This document shows, one piece after another, positions 29,920 through 38,104 of a stretch of DNA of 64,000 nucleotides (positions within the stretch are counted from its first letter, which is position 1; every line of letters begins with the position of its first letter). The translations under genes and the position numbers were made by a program. The notes under the pieces were generated by a model. That model searched no databases, had not been told where the DNA came from, and saw only the letters and a list, made by a program, of their open reading frames with translations. This DNA comes from Breoghania sp. L-A4 (lineage in GTDB: Bacteria; Pseudomonadota; Alphaproteobacteria; Rhizobiales; Stappiaceae), in NCBI RefSeq assembly GCF_003432385.1, contig NZ_CP031841.1, positions 4,513,501 to 4,577,500 on the forward strand, read 5' to 3'.

Positions 29920-30014
29920 TCTCTCGTTCGTCATCCTCGGCCTTGTGCCGAGGATCCATGTTTTCAATGACTTATGGATGGTCGGGACAAGCCCGACCAT
30001 GACGAATGAGAGAT
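29920..30014. repeat. Intergenic inverted repeat element
   Basis: The ends CTCTCGTTCGTC (29921-29932) and GACGAATGAGAG (30001-30012) are inverted copies with one mismatch. Inside are two smaller palindromes (CCTCGG...CCGAGG and GGTCGGG...CCCGACC). Elements of this form are scattered between genes in many alphaproteobacteria. It lies between convergent genes and may also terminate transcription. Confidence 0.7.
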
Positions 30015-30085
30015 CGTTCGGCTTTGTGAGCAGCCCGGCCCCGGACAGTTCCCGGAGCCTTTTCCCTTCTCACTCCGCGAAACGC

Positions 30086-30457
30086 TCAGGTCTCGACCGT
30101 GGGATAATCCTTGCCTTTCCAGTGCTGGAGGTTCGCGGCGAACTCCCTCTGGAAGGAAAGCGGTCCATTCTTGGCCATGTAGGGCTCGTCGTAGATGCCG
30201 ATGAAGATCGTCAGGTTGAGGAAGAAGTGCGCGCCCATTTCAAACAGCGCCACATAATCGTGCCCAACCAGCGCCGCGCGCTCGGCGTCCGTAAACCCGT
30301 GCACCGTGGAGGCTTCCACATCGTTGCCCAGAAGCTTCGGCCCGATGGACTGCTCCCAGGTGGCGACGAAGCTGCGCGGGTCCTCCGTGTAGCGCTTCAG
30401 ATACTCCGGGTCGCGGTCGACGGTGTAGAGGAACTTGTTGACGTAGTACTTGCTCAT
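30086..30457 (-). CDS. Extradiol dioxygenase small subunit (LigA family)
   Basis: A 123-residue all-helical protein of the LigA type, the alpha subunit of protocatechuate 4,5-dioxygenase-like enzymes. It contains YVNKFLYTVDRDPEYLKRYT, GFTDAERAALVGHDYVALFE and GAHFFLNLTIF. The LigA subunit caps the active site of the LigB subunit. Its ATG overlaps the stop of the LigB-type gene (ATGA at 30454-30457), confirming they form one complex. Confidence 0.88.
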   Translation of the reverse strand: MSKYYVNKFLYTVDRDPEYLKRYTEDPRSFVATWEQSIGPKLLGNDVEASTVHGFTDAERAALVGHDYVALFEMGAHFFLNLTIFIGIYDEPYMAKNGPLSFQREFAANLQHWKGKDYPTVET

Positions 30458-31314
30458 GCCGCCTGCTCCTTCGGATACCAGGTGAAATAGGCCTCCATGG
30501 TGTGGAAGAGATCGAGGTTGTCGACATAGTCGGCGCCCTCGGGACCGGCGACGCCGAGCATCAGGATGAAGTTCAGGAAACCGTGCGTGGCGTTGCCGCT
30601 GGCTGCCATGCTCTCGTGGCTGACATTGTCCAGAATCGCGTCGATGTCGCCCGCCTTCAGCCATTCGATCGCCTGGCGGTCGAACTCCGGATCTGGTCCG
30701 GTCTCCATAAACTGGCGCGGGCCGCCCAGTTCCAGCGACAGATGGCCAGTGCCGATGGCGGCCACGCGCTTGTCGGACGGATAGGCGTCGATCGCCTTGC
30801 GGATCGCCCGGCCCAGATCATAGAAACGCTTTGGCGTGTGCAGCGGCGGCGCGAAGATGTTGGTGTAGATCGGCACCACCGGCAGATCGTTCTCGGGGCG
30901 CACCGTGATGATCGGGCAGATGATGGAGTGATCGATCTTCAGCTCGTTGGAAAACGCGAAATCGAAGTTCTGGTCCATCAGGTTCTGGTGCATGAAGCGC
31001 GACATGTCCTCGTCGCCCTCCAGCACATACTTCGGAATGCCGAATTCGCGCTCCTCGTTGTAGAAGGTCGCGTCGTAGCGCTCCGCCTTGCCGATCAGGA
31101 ACTGCGGGCAATTGTCCAGGAAGATCTGGTGGAAATGATCCGAGCCGATCATCACCAGGATGTCCGGCTTGGTGCGCGCCAGCGTCTCGCGATAGGCCTC
31201 GATCTTGCGCTTCCATTCCGGCGCCTGCGGCATCTGCTGCTCGGGCGGAGCGGTGGTGGCCTTCAGGTAGAACGGGTGATGCGTCGACGCCAGCGTGGCA
31301 ACAAGTTTGGCCAT
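30454..31314 (-). CDS. Class III extradiol ring-cleavage dioxygenase catalytic subunit (LigB family)
   Basis: A 286-residue non-haem Fe(II) enzyme that cleaves a catechol-type ring next to the diol. Probable iron-binding histidines occur in STHHPF (near residue 12) and in IGSDHFHQIF; NELKIDHSIICPI is also characteristic. The exact glutamate ligand is not obvious by eye. The substrate is unknown: LigAB enzymes act on protocatechuate, gallate or related diols, but no downstream protocatechuate pathway genes are visible. It lies downstream of the Tat amidohydrolase gene on the same strand, so the two may act in one pathway. Confidence 0.87.
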   Translation of the reverse strand: MAKLVATLASTHHPFYLKATTAPPEQQMPQAPEWKRKIEAYRETLARTKPDILVMIGSDHFHQIFLDNCPQFLIGKAERYDATFYNEEREFGIPKYVLEGDEDMSRFMHQNLMDQNFDFAFSNELKIDHSIICPIITVRPENDLPVVPIYTNIFAPPLHTPKRFYDLGRAIRKAIDAYPSDKRVAAIGTGHLSLELGGPRQFMETGPDPEFDRQAIEWLKAGDIDAILDNVSHESMAASGNATHGFLNFILMLGVAGPEGADYVDNLDLFHTMEAYFTWYPKEQAA

Positions 31315-31394
31315 GTTTTTCTCCTTCCGATAGGACGCGCCGCGAAGGCGCGCCTCCCCGGGATGCGGGCCCGGCCCGCATCCCCCAATCCCGA

Positions 31395-32909
31395 TTACCC
31401 CGCGAAGAGGTCGCGTTCGATGCCCGCCGCCTCGAACAGATAGTCGCGGCTGGCTGCCAGCTCCGCCTTCAATCGCTCAATATCGAAGCCGAGCAACCGC
31501 CCCTTCCACTTCTTCACCTGCCCCGCGACAAAGACCGTATCCACGTTGGAACGCTCCATCAGGGTGACGACGGCGCCGGCAGCATTGTTCAGCGGGGCGA
31601 CGTTGATCGCCTCGGCATCCAGAAGGATGATGTCCGCCTCCTTGCCCGGCGTCAGCGAGCCGGTCTTGCTGTCAAGCCGCAACCCCTGTGCGCCGCCCAT
31701 GGTCGCGGTGCGAACCGCCTCCATCGTTGTCATGAGTTCCGGATAGTCCTCGCCGGCGAGCGCCTTTTCGTTCACGAACATGCGCTGCAGCGTGACGAGG
31801 CTGCGCATCTGGGTGAAGAAGTCGGCCGTCATGGTGCATTCCACGTCGGTCGAAAGCGAGATGCTCATGCCGAGGTCGAGGGCCGTCTGGATCGGCGGCG
31901 TGCCGTGACGCATGTGCATTTCTATCGGCACCGCGAAGGACACGTGGGCGCCGGCGTCGGAGGCATATTTCCAGCCGTCTTCCGACATCCCGGTCATATG
32001 AATGAAGATGTTGTCGGGCCCGAACTTCCCCGCCGCGCCGAGCTCGTCGAACGTCGGCTGCATGCCGAAGGTGCCGACCACGTGCAACGCGATCGGCAGA
32101 TCGAGCTCGCGGCCGATCCGCCAAGCCTCCTCATAGCCCGGCAGGTAGATTTCCCCGCCCATGGCCATGGTGAGAAGCTGGTCATCCGAAGAGAAATATT
32201 GCTCCTTCAACCGCGCCGCATCGCCAGGATATTTCGCCCTGTCACCCCAGCCTTCGAAGTAACCGAACACCGCCCGGCGCCCGGCGTCGCGCAGCGCGTC
32301 GACCGCCGCGTCGGAATGCTCCGGTGAATGGTGGATCTGGCTGACGTCCATGACCGTCGTCACGCCGGCGTCGAGTTGCGCGATCGATCCGAAGAGCTCG
32401 TTGATGTAGACATCCTGGGGCCGGTAGGCCATCGAGAACTTCTGCAGGATCGTGTCGTAATAGTTCTGTGCGTTGGCCGGACGGCCGTCATTGATCAGGA
32501 TACCGTCGGCCAATTGGCTCCGCAGGGCCGTTTCGAATTGATGGTGATGGGTGTCGACGAAGCCGGGCATGACGATCTTGCCGGACGCGTCAACCACCAC
32601 CGCGTCGCTTGCGTCGATATTGGCGCCGACCTCGACGATCCGCGCGCCGTCGATAAGCACGTCACCGCTCTCAAAATTGCCGACGGCCGGATCCATCGAC
32701 AACACGACACCGCCCTTGATCAGGATCCGGCGGCCCGGCGCACCAAGGCCCTCCGGCAGGGCGCTCGCAGCGCTCTCCTGTGCGGCGGCGGCCCCTGGCA
32801 GGGCGATTCCCGTTGTTGCCACGGCGCCTGCAACGGCGCCGACCTTGAAGAAATCGCGCCGGCTCGGGCACGGCGCCTCATGGATCTTTGGATCGCACAA
32901 TCTGCACAT
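31395..32909 (-). CDS. Tat-exported amidohydrolase (chlorohydrolase/deaminase-like)
   Basis: A 504-residue metal-dependent hydrolase of the amidohydrolase superfamily. A twin-arginine signal is clear: SRRDFFKVGAVAGAVATTG (Arg17-Arg18) with an AAAAQ cleavage region. Metal motifs are GFVDTHHHQFE (HxH at 121-123), LPIALHVVGTF, IFIHMTGMSEDG and LSTDVECTM. Most TrzN/AtzB-like relatives are cytoplasmic, so periplasmic export is unusual. Export as a folded metalloenzyme fits Tat. It lies upstream of ligB/ligA and downstream of IclR, all on the minus strand, which suggests it prepares the substrate of the ring-cleavage enzyme. Confidence 0.87.
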   Translation of the reverse strand: MCRLCDPKIHEAPCPSRRDFFKVGAVAGAVATTGIALPGAAAAQESAASALPEGLGAPGRRILIKGGVVLSMDPAVGNFESGDVLIDGARIVEVGANIDASDAVVVDASGKIVMPGFVDTHHHQFETALRSQLADGILINDGRPANAQNYYDTILQKFSMAYRPQDVYINELFGSIAQLDAGVTTVMDVSQIHHSPEHSDAAVDALRDAGRRAVFGYFEGWGDRAKYPGDAARLKEQYFSSDDQLLTMAMGGEIYLPGYEEAWRIGRELDLPIALHVVGTFGMQPTFDELGAAGKFGPDNIFIHMTGMSEDGWKYASDAGAHVSFAVPIEMHMRHGTPPIQTALDLGMSISLSTDVECTMTADFFTQMRSLVTLQRMFVNEKALAGEDYPELMTTMEAVRTATMGGAQGLRLDSKTGSLTPGKEADIILLDAEAINVAPLNNAAGAVVTLMERSNVDTVFVAGQVKKWKGRLLGFDIERLKAELAASRDYLFEAAGIERDLFAG

Positions 32910-32936
32910 GGCTTTTCCTCCGGTAACGGTGGTGGG

Positions 32937-33818
32937 TCAGGTTCCGATAATCGAATTCAGGATCGGGTAGCGTGCGATCGCGTGCGAAATATGCGACGCG
33001 GCTTCGCGCAATTCGGGAAGACGTTCGGCGACAAGCGAGTCCGGCGTAACCTTCCCTGTGTATCCAGATGTGTTCAGCGCGGCGATGGTCCGTCCCTGCA
33101 GGTCGCGGATGGGTACGGCGAGCGCGGTGATTCCGTAGTCGAGCTGATCCACCGTGGTCGCGTATCCGGCTTCGCGAACGGCGAGAATTTCGCGGCGAAG
33201 TACCTGCGGATCCGTGATTGTCTTGGAGGTCAGCGGCTCGGGCTGCACGGTCGCGATATAGCGGTCGAGCTCCGCGTCGCTCAGCCCGGCCAGCAGCACC
33301 CGGCCCAGCGACGTTGCGCAGGCCTGATACCGCGCACCGACGACCGCCGCCGCGCGGCGCGCGCGCTGCAATGACACATGCGCGATATAGATGACATCGC
33401 CGCCGTCGAGCGTTCCCACCGAGGAGGCGTCGCCGAAACGCTCGACCAGTTCCCGCAGGTTGGGCTGCAGCACCTCGTCGATCCGGGCTGTGAAATAGAA
33501 GGCTGAGCCCAGCGTCATGATCTTGGGGCGCAGGTGGAACCGCTTCTGCCGCTGGCCGACGTATCCCAGCGTCTGCAGCGTGATCAGGCTGCGCCGCGCC
33601 GCGGCCGGCGAAAGGCCGACACGCCGGGCGACCTCGCTGAGCGTCATGTCCGGGTGAGAAGGATCAAACGATTCCAGGATCGCCAGCCCCTTGGCAAGCG
33701 CCTCCACGAACTCAACGGGCGCTCCGGCGCCTCCGGATCCAATTGCATGTCCTGCACGTCCGTCATCCCTCGCGACCACATCCGGCGTCAAACACCGCAT
33801 TCCGCGCCGCACGGCCAA
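32937..33818 (-). CDS. IclR family transcriptional regulator (PcaR-like)
   Basis: A regulator of up to 293 residues. The winged helix-turn-helix (FVEALAKGLAILESFDPSHP, then SEVARRVGLSPAAARRSLIT) is followed by the IclR effector domain (GDVIYIAHVSLQRARRAAAV, ATSLGRVLLAGLSDAEL, YGITALAVPIRDLQGRTIA). Resemblance to PcaR/PobR aromatic-acid regulators is moderate. The start is uncertain: the ATG at 33818 is the first in frame, but the first ~35 residues are not family-like and a shorter form is possible. It is divergent from the citryl-CoA-lyase operon and likely controls both sides. Confidence 0.85.
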   Translation of the reverse strand: MAVRRGMRCLTPDVVARDDGRAGHAIGSGGAGAPVEFVEALAKGLAILESFDPSHPDMTLSEVARRVGLSPAAARRSLITLQTLGYVGQRQKRFHLRPKIMTLGSAFYFTARIDEVLQPNLRELVERFGDASSVGTLDGGDVIYIAHVSLQRARRAAAVVGARYQACATSLGRVLLAGLSDAELDRYIATVQPEPLTSKTITDPQVLRREILAVREAGYATTVDQLDYGITALAVPIRDLQGRTIAALNTSGYTGKVTPDSLVAERLPELREAASHISHAIARYPILNSIIGT

Positions 33819-34021
33819 GCCGCAGCGTCGTGGGGCGCGCGCTGGATCTGATGGATCGGGCGCAGTTGGAATGCAGTCATCTCACCTCCGAATAGCAGCA
33901 ATTGGGCGCCACGGCGCGGGTTGCGCCGGCACCATTGGGGATTCCACTTGACGGAAGATTAGGCGGCCAGTAGATTTTCGGCAAGAGCAAATATTTTCGC
34001 CTACCGAAAATGAGGATCATA

Positions 34022-34834
34022 ATGCGAATTGGCAAGCAAGAGCAGGCCTATACCGCCATCGCGACATCGGACGACGAAAGCATCACGGTTCGTGGCTACG
34101 ATCTGTGCAATGACCTGATCGGCAAGATCGACTTCACCGATTATTTCTGGCTTCTGGTTCTGGGCGAGCGCCCGAGCCGGGAACAGCGCGCGATGATGGA
34201 TGCCTGCCTTGTCGCCATCGCCGAACACGGCCTGGTGCCCAGCGTGCAGGCCGCCCGCATGACGCTTGCCGCCGGCCCCGACGCCTGGCAGGGCGCCATG
34301 GCCGCCGGCCTCCTCGGCATGGGCAGCGTGGTGGCCGGCAGCTCGGAGACCGCGGGGCTCTATCTGGTCGAGGTCCTGGACAAGGCGCAGGCCGACGGCA
34401 CCGACCTGGAGACCGCGGCCATCGAAAGCCTGAAGGCGCTCAAGGCCGCGCGCAAGAAGGTCCCCGGTCTCGGACACCCGCAGCACAGCGCCGGCGACCC
34501 GCGCGCCGACCGTCTGCTTGAGATCGCCGACGAGCTCGGCATCAGCGGCAAGCACATCGAGACCCTGCGCCTGCTCGCAAAACACGCACCCGGCATCATC
34601 AACCGCCCGCTGCCCATCAATGTCTCAGGCGCCATTCCGGCGACGATCCTTGATGCCGGCTGGCCGGCAGAGGCCATGAAGGCCGTGCCGCTTCTGGCGC
34701 GCGCCGCCGGACTGTCGGCCCATCTGTTCGAGGAATCCGCACGGTCCATCGGCTTCATCATGTCGCACAAGGCGGATCTCGCGATCTCCTACGACGGCCC
34801 GGCCGCCGCATCCAAACAACACAAACCGGCTTGA
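34022..34834 (+). CDS. Citrate synthase-like protein (citryl-CoA lyase family)
   Basis: A 270-residue short member of the citrate synthase superfamily, matching the C-terminal citryl-CoA lyase type rather than a ~430-residue synthase. Recognisable parts are YDLCNDLIGKIDFTDYFWLL, the loop KKVPGLGHPQHSAGDPRADR with a catalytic His, and RPLPINVSGAIPATILDAGW. Such enzymes cleave (S)-citryl-CoA or a related 3-hydroxyacyl-CoA into acetyl-CoA and an oxo acid. The start at 34022 follows GAGGATC; an ATG four codons earlier lacks a ribosome site. Ten bases downstream is a CoA-transferase, which would supply the CoA ester. Confidence 0.85.
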   Translation: MRIGKQEQAYTAIATSDDESITVRGYDLCNDLIGKIDFTDYFWLLVLGERPSREQRAMMDACLVAIAEHGLVPSVQAARMTLAAGPDAWQGAMAAGLLGMGSVVAGSSETAGLYLVEVLDKAQADGTDLETAAIESLKALKAARKKVPGLGHPQHSAGDPRADRLLEIADELGISGKHIETLRLLAKHAPGIINRPLPINVSGAIPATILDAGWPAEAMKAVPLLARAAGLSAHLFEESARSIGFIMSHKADLAISYDGPAAASKQHKPA

Positions 34835-34844
34835 GGACGGCGCC

Positions 34845-35990
34845 ATGGTCAAGATCCTGAAAGACGTCCGCGTCATCGAACTCGGCACCTACATCACCGG
34901 GCCGGCGGCGGGCATGCACCTCGCCGACCTCGGCGCCGACGTGATCAAGGTCGAAAGGCCGGGAACGGGCGATCCGTTCCGCGCGTTCAAGGGCGGGCTC
35001 TATTCGCCGCATTATCAGACCTACAACCGCAACAAGCGCTCCATCGCGCTCGACACCAAGGATCCTGACGACCTCGCGGTGCTGCATGAGCTGATCGCCG
35101 GAGCCGACGTGTTCATCCAGAACTTCCGGCCGGGCGTTGCCGAGAAGCTCGGCGTGGGCGAGGACGATTTGCGCAAGGTGAAGCCGGATCTGATCTACTG
35201 CGCGATCTCCGGCTTCGGCCAAAGCGGCCCGTCGCGCGACCGGCCGGCCTTCGACACGGTCGCCCAGGCCGCCAGCGGATATTTGCGGCTGCTCACGCCG
35301 CCGACCAATCCGCGCGTCATAGGCCCGGCGATCGCGGACTCGGTGACTGGCCAATACGCGGCCATGGGAATTCTCGCCGCCCTTCTGGAGCGCGGCAAGA
35401 CCGGCAAGGGCCGACGCCTCGACATCTCCATGCTGGAGGCGATGACCCACTTCAACCTCGACAGTTTCACCCACTACTACTCAGTGGGAGAGATCATGGG
35501 CCCGCTGTCACGCCCGGTCGTCTCCCAGAGCTACACCTTCGAATGCAGCGACGGTAAGTGGGTCGCGATCCACATGTCCTCGCCGACCAAATTCTGGGAA
35601 GGCCTGCTTCGGGCCACCGGCCAGGAAGCGCTTAACAGCGACCCGCGGTTCTCCGAGCGTCTGGAGCGCATCCAGCATCAGGACGATCTGATCGAGATTT
35701 TCACGCCGATCTTCAAATCCGAAACCCGCGACGCCTGGTGCGACAAGCTCCTCGCATGCGAGGTGCCGCATTCCCCGGCCTACGATTCCAACGAGGCTCT
35801 GGAAGACCCGCAAGCCAAGCATCTGAGAATCGCGGTGCCGACAGTGCACCCGGAGATGGGCGAAAGCACCACCGTGCGCGCGCCCTACAGCTTCGATGGA
35901 GAGGCGGATTTCGACATTCTGCCGCCGCCAACGCTGGACCAGCACGGAGCGGACATCCGCGCCGCGCTCAAGAAACGCAAAGCCGGCTGA
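34845..35990 (+). CDS. CaiB/BaiF family CoA-transferase
   Basis: A 381-residue class III CoA-transferase. It begins with the family N-terminus LKDVRVIELGTYITGPAAGM and continues with HLADLGADVIKVERPGTGDP, NRNKRSIALDTKDPD and GVAEKLGVGEDDLRKV. The catalytic aspartate is probably Asp165 in GPAIADSVTGQ. It moves CoA from a donor such as succinyl-CoA to a carboxylic acid. Tight coupling with the citryl-CoA-lyase-like gene suggests the substrate is a hydroxylated di- or tricarboxylate that is then cleaved to acetyl-CoA plus an oxo acid. Confidence 0.88.
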   Translation: MVKILKDVRVIELGTYITGPAAGMHLADLGADVIKVERPGTGDPFRAFKGGLYSPHYQTYNRNKRSIALDTKDPDDLAVLHELIAGADVFIQNFRPGVAEKLGVGEDDLRKVKPDLIYCAISGFGQSGPSRDRPAFDTVAQAASGYLRLLTPPTNPRVIGPAIADSVTGQYAAMGILAALLERGKTGKGRRLDISMLEAMTHFNLDSFTHYYSVGEIMGPLSRPVVSQSYTFECSDGKWVAIHMSSPTKFWEGLLRATGQEALNSDPRFSERLERIQHQDDLIEIFTPIFKSETRDAWCDKLLACEVPHSPAYDSNEALEDPQAKHLRIAVPTVHPEMGESTTVRAPYSFDGEADFDILPPPTLDQHGADIRAALKKRKAG

Positions 35991-36022
35991 GACCAGCACG
36001 GCGGGAATTGGGGAGGAATCCA

Positions 36023-36427
36023 ATGAACCCAGACGACACGCTTGCGGCGGTTCCCGCCGCCGACGTTCTCGCCGCCAGCGGGGCGATGCTGCAAAAGCAG
36101 CTCTACGCCATCTTCACCAAACCGGTGAACGGATTGGGGCCGGTCTTCGCCAACATCGAGGCGCATCTGGCGTTTCAGGTCGACTTGGAGCGCGAGGGTG
36201 TGATGTTCGCCGCAGGTCCGATGTGGACCGACGACGAGCAGCGCTGGGAGGGAGAAGGAATGGTGGTCGTGCGTGCGGCGTCGCGCGACGCGGCCATCGC
36301 CATTGCGGAGCGGGACCCGATGCACAAGGCCGGCGCCCGCAGCTTTCACGTACGGCCCTGGCTCGTCAACGAGGGCTCCGTGACGGTCAAGCTCGACTAT
36401 TCGACGCAGACATTCTCGATTGCCTGA
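36023..36427 (+). CDS. YciI-like protein
   Basis: A 134-residue protein with the YciI/YCII fold: LQKQLYAIFTKPVNGLGPVF, HLAFQVDLEREGVMFAAGPM, AASRDAAIAIAERDPMHKAG and a C-terminal VRPWLVNEG. The central region keeps the His and Asp (DPMHKAG) conserved in the family. Relatives include small dehalogenases or isomerases of ring-cleavage products (muconolactone-isomerase-like fold), but many have no known role. A GGGAGGA ribosome site precedes the ATG. It sits between the CoA-transferase and the TRAP genes. Confidence 0.8.
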   Translation: MNPDDTLAAVPAADVLAASGAMLQKQLYAIFTKPVNGLGPVFANIEAHLAFQVDLEREGVMFAAGPMWTDDEQRWEGEGMVVVRAASRDAAIAIAERDPMHKAGARSFHVRPWLVNEGSVTVKLDYSTQTFSIA

Positions 36428-36449
36428 GAAACTTCAAGGGAGGAAACCA

Positions 36450-37523
36450 ATGCGCATTCTATACGGACTTCTGACCGCCGGCATGATCGCCATGCCCACC
36501 GCGCTTTCGGCGCAGGAAACAATCAATCTGACCGTGGCGTCGAGCCACCCGACGGTGATCCCGTGGGTCGGCATGATCAAGACGCACTTCATGGCGCGCA
36601 CGGACGAACTGCTTGCCGAGACCGGCAACTACAAGATCGAATGGAACGAGGCTTTCGGCGGCCAGCTCTACAAGGCCAACGCAACGCTGACGTCGGTCGA
36701 GGAAGGCATCACCGACATCGGCTGGGTGTTCTCCTTCCTCGAGGCCGCCAAGCTGCCGCTCAGCCAGGCGTCGAGCTACGCGCCGTTCGCCACCGCCAAT
36801 CCGCCGGTGCAGCTCGAGGTGATGCGGGAGCTGATGGCGAAGAACAAGGCGTTCCGCGACGAGTGGGAGCAGTACAATCTCAAGGTGCTCGGCCTCACCG
36901 GCACGGACATGTACGACATCTACACCAAGACCCCGCTGACGGGCATCGACGACATCGACGGCATGAAGCTGTCGGCGCCGGGCGTACTCGGCACGTGGCT
37001 GCGCGGCACCGGGGCGAATGCCGTCGACGGTGCGCTGACCACCTTCTACACCGACATTCAGACCGGCGTCTCCGACGGCGTGCTGACGCTTGCGCTCGGT
37101 GCCCTGCCGACCAAGCTCTATGAGGTGGCGCCCTACATCAACCGCTTCGATGCCGGCGTCGCCTTCTCAGGTGCCGTCGCCATCAACGCCGACGTCTGGA
37201 ACGATCTGCCTGCCGAAGTCCAGGTCGCGATGAGCCGGGCTGGGGAATACTACACCAAGGCCCATGGCGAGGATCTGCTGAAGCGGCACGAATTCGCGCT
37301 CAACAAGATGGTCGAACTCGGCGCGGAACAGGAACCGCCCGTGACGATCGTCACTATGCCCGCCGAAGAACGCGCGGCCTGGGTGAACAAGCTGCCGAAC
37401 ATCGCCGGCGAGTGGGCGGCGGAACTCGAGAGCCAGGGTACTCCGGCCAACGCCTTCCTCTCCGCCTACATGGACGGCCTGCGCGCCCGCGGCGAAAAGC
37501 CGGTGCGTGACTGGGACAAGTAG
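36450..37523 (+). CDS. TRAP transporter substrate-binding protein (DctP family)
   Basis: A 357-residue periplasmic protein with a signal peptide (MRILYGLLTAGMIAMPTALS, cleavage after SAQ). Features include NLTVASSHPTVIPWVGMIKT, the clamp region DIDGMKLSAPGVLGTWLRGT and TFYTDIQTGVSDGVLTLALG. In this protein the usual conserved arginine of the MR segment is replaced by the KLSAPG variant; such DctP subgroups bind less typical acids. A GGGAGGAAA site precedes the ATG. It is the first gene of the second DctPQM set. Confidence 0.9.
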   Translation: MRILYGLLTAGMIAMPTALSAQETINLTVASSHPTVIPWVGMIKTHFMARTDELLAETGNYKIEWNEAFGGQLYKANATLTSVEEGITDIGWVFSFLEAAKLPLSQASSYAPFATANPPVQLEVMRELMAKNKAFRDEWEQYNLKVLGLTGTDMYDIYTKTPLTGIDDIDGMKLSAPGVLGTWLRGTGANAVDGALTTFYTDIQTGVSDGVLTLALGALPTKLYEVAPYINRFDAGVAFSGAVAINADVWNDLPAEVQVAMSRAGEYYTKAHGEDLLKRHEFALNKMVELGAEQEPPVTIVTMPAEERAAWVNKLPNIAGEWAAELESQGTPANAFLSAYMDGLRARGEKPVRDWDK

Positions 37524-37534
37524 GCCCCGAACCG

Positions 37535-38104
37535 ATGCCATCGAAGCAGCAAAAGACGGAGGCCCCCGCAAGGCGGGGGCTTCTCGCCTCCACAGCCGAC
37601 CGCATCTGGCTCTGGCTCGTCGATGGCCTGGCCGCCGTCGGCACCGGCCTCATTTGCGTCCTCATGCTCATCATCTGCGCGGACATCGTCGCGCGTAACA
37701 TCCTGGGATCCTCCCTGCCGCTCGTCTCCGAGCTGGGCGCCCTGCTTCTGGTCATGATCGTCGCCCTGCAGCTCGCCACCACCGTGCGGGCCGACAGGCT
37801 CGCACGCACGGAAATCTTCTACATCGGCTTTCGCCAGGCACGCCCGCGCGCGGGAGCCCTGTTGTCTGTGGTCTTCAATCTGGTCGGCGCCGGAATCATC
37901 GGCGGCATCGCCTGGTCGAGCATTCGCATCCTCGGCAAGGACTGGACCGCGGGCGAATACATCGGCGTCACTGGAATCGCCACCCTGCCCACATGGCCCT
38001 TCCGCGCGCTGATCCTGCTCGGCATGAGCGTCGCGGCCGTCCAGTTTCTCGTTCTCGCATTCCAGGATCTGAAGGCGGCGATGACACACAAGGTTTCCTC
38101 ATGA
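37535..38104 (+). CDS. TRAP transporter small permease (DctQ)
   Basis: A 189-residue protein with four membrane segments beginning at about residue 25 (LWLVDGLAAVGTGLICVLML, LPLVSELGALLLVMIVALQL, PRAGALLSVVFNLVGAGIIG, ALILLGMSVAAVQFLVLAFQ). The first ~20 residues are polar and contain a strong GC hairpin at the RNA level. Its stop overlaps the DctM start (ATGA at 38101-38104). Confidence 0.88.
   Translation: MPSKQQKTEAPARRGLLASTADRIWLWLVDGLAAVGTGLICVLMLIICADIVARNILGSSLPLVSELGALLLVMIVALQLATTVRADRLARTEIFYIGFRQARPRAGALLSVVFNLVGAGIIGGIAWSSIRILGKDWTAGEYIGVTGIATLPTWPFRALILLGMSVAAVQFLVLAFQDLKAAMTHKVSS
37562..37580 (+). promoter_or_regulatory. GC hairpin inside the 5' end of dctQ
   Basis: A perfect 8-bp stem GCCCCCGC (37562-37569) and GCGGGGGC (37573-37580) with a 3-base AAG loop lies 39 bases after the dctP stop and 27 bases into dctQ. 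It is followed by TTCTCG, not a full T tract. Such structures often attenuate downstream expression so that the binding protein is made in excess over the membrane subunits. It could also mask an alternative dctQ start. Confidence 0.5.
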
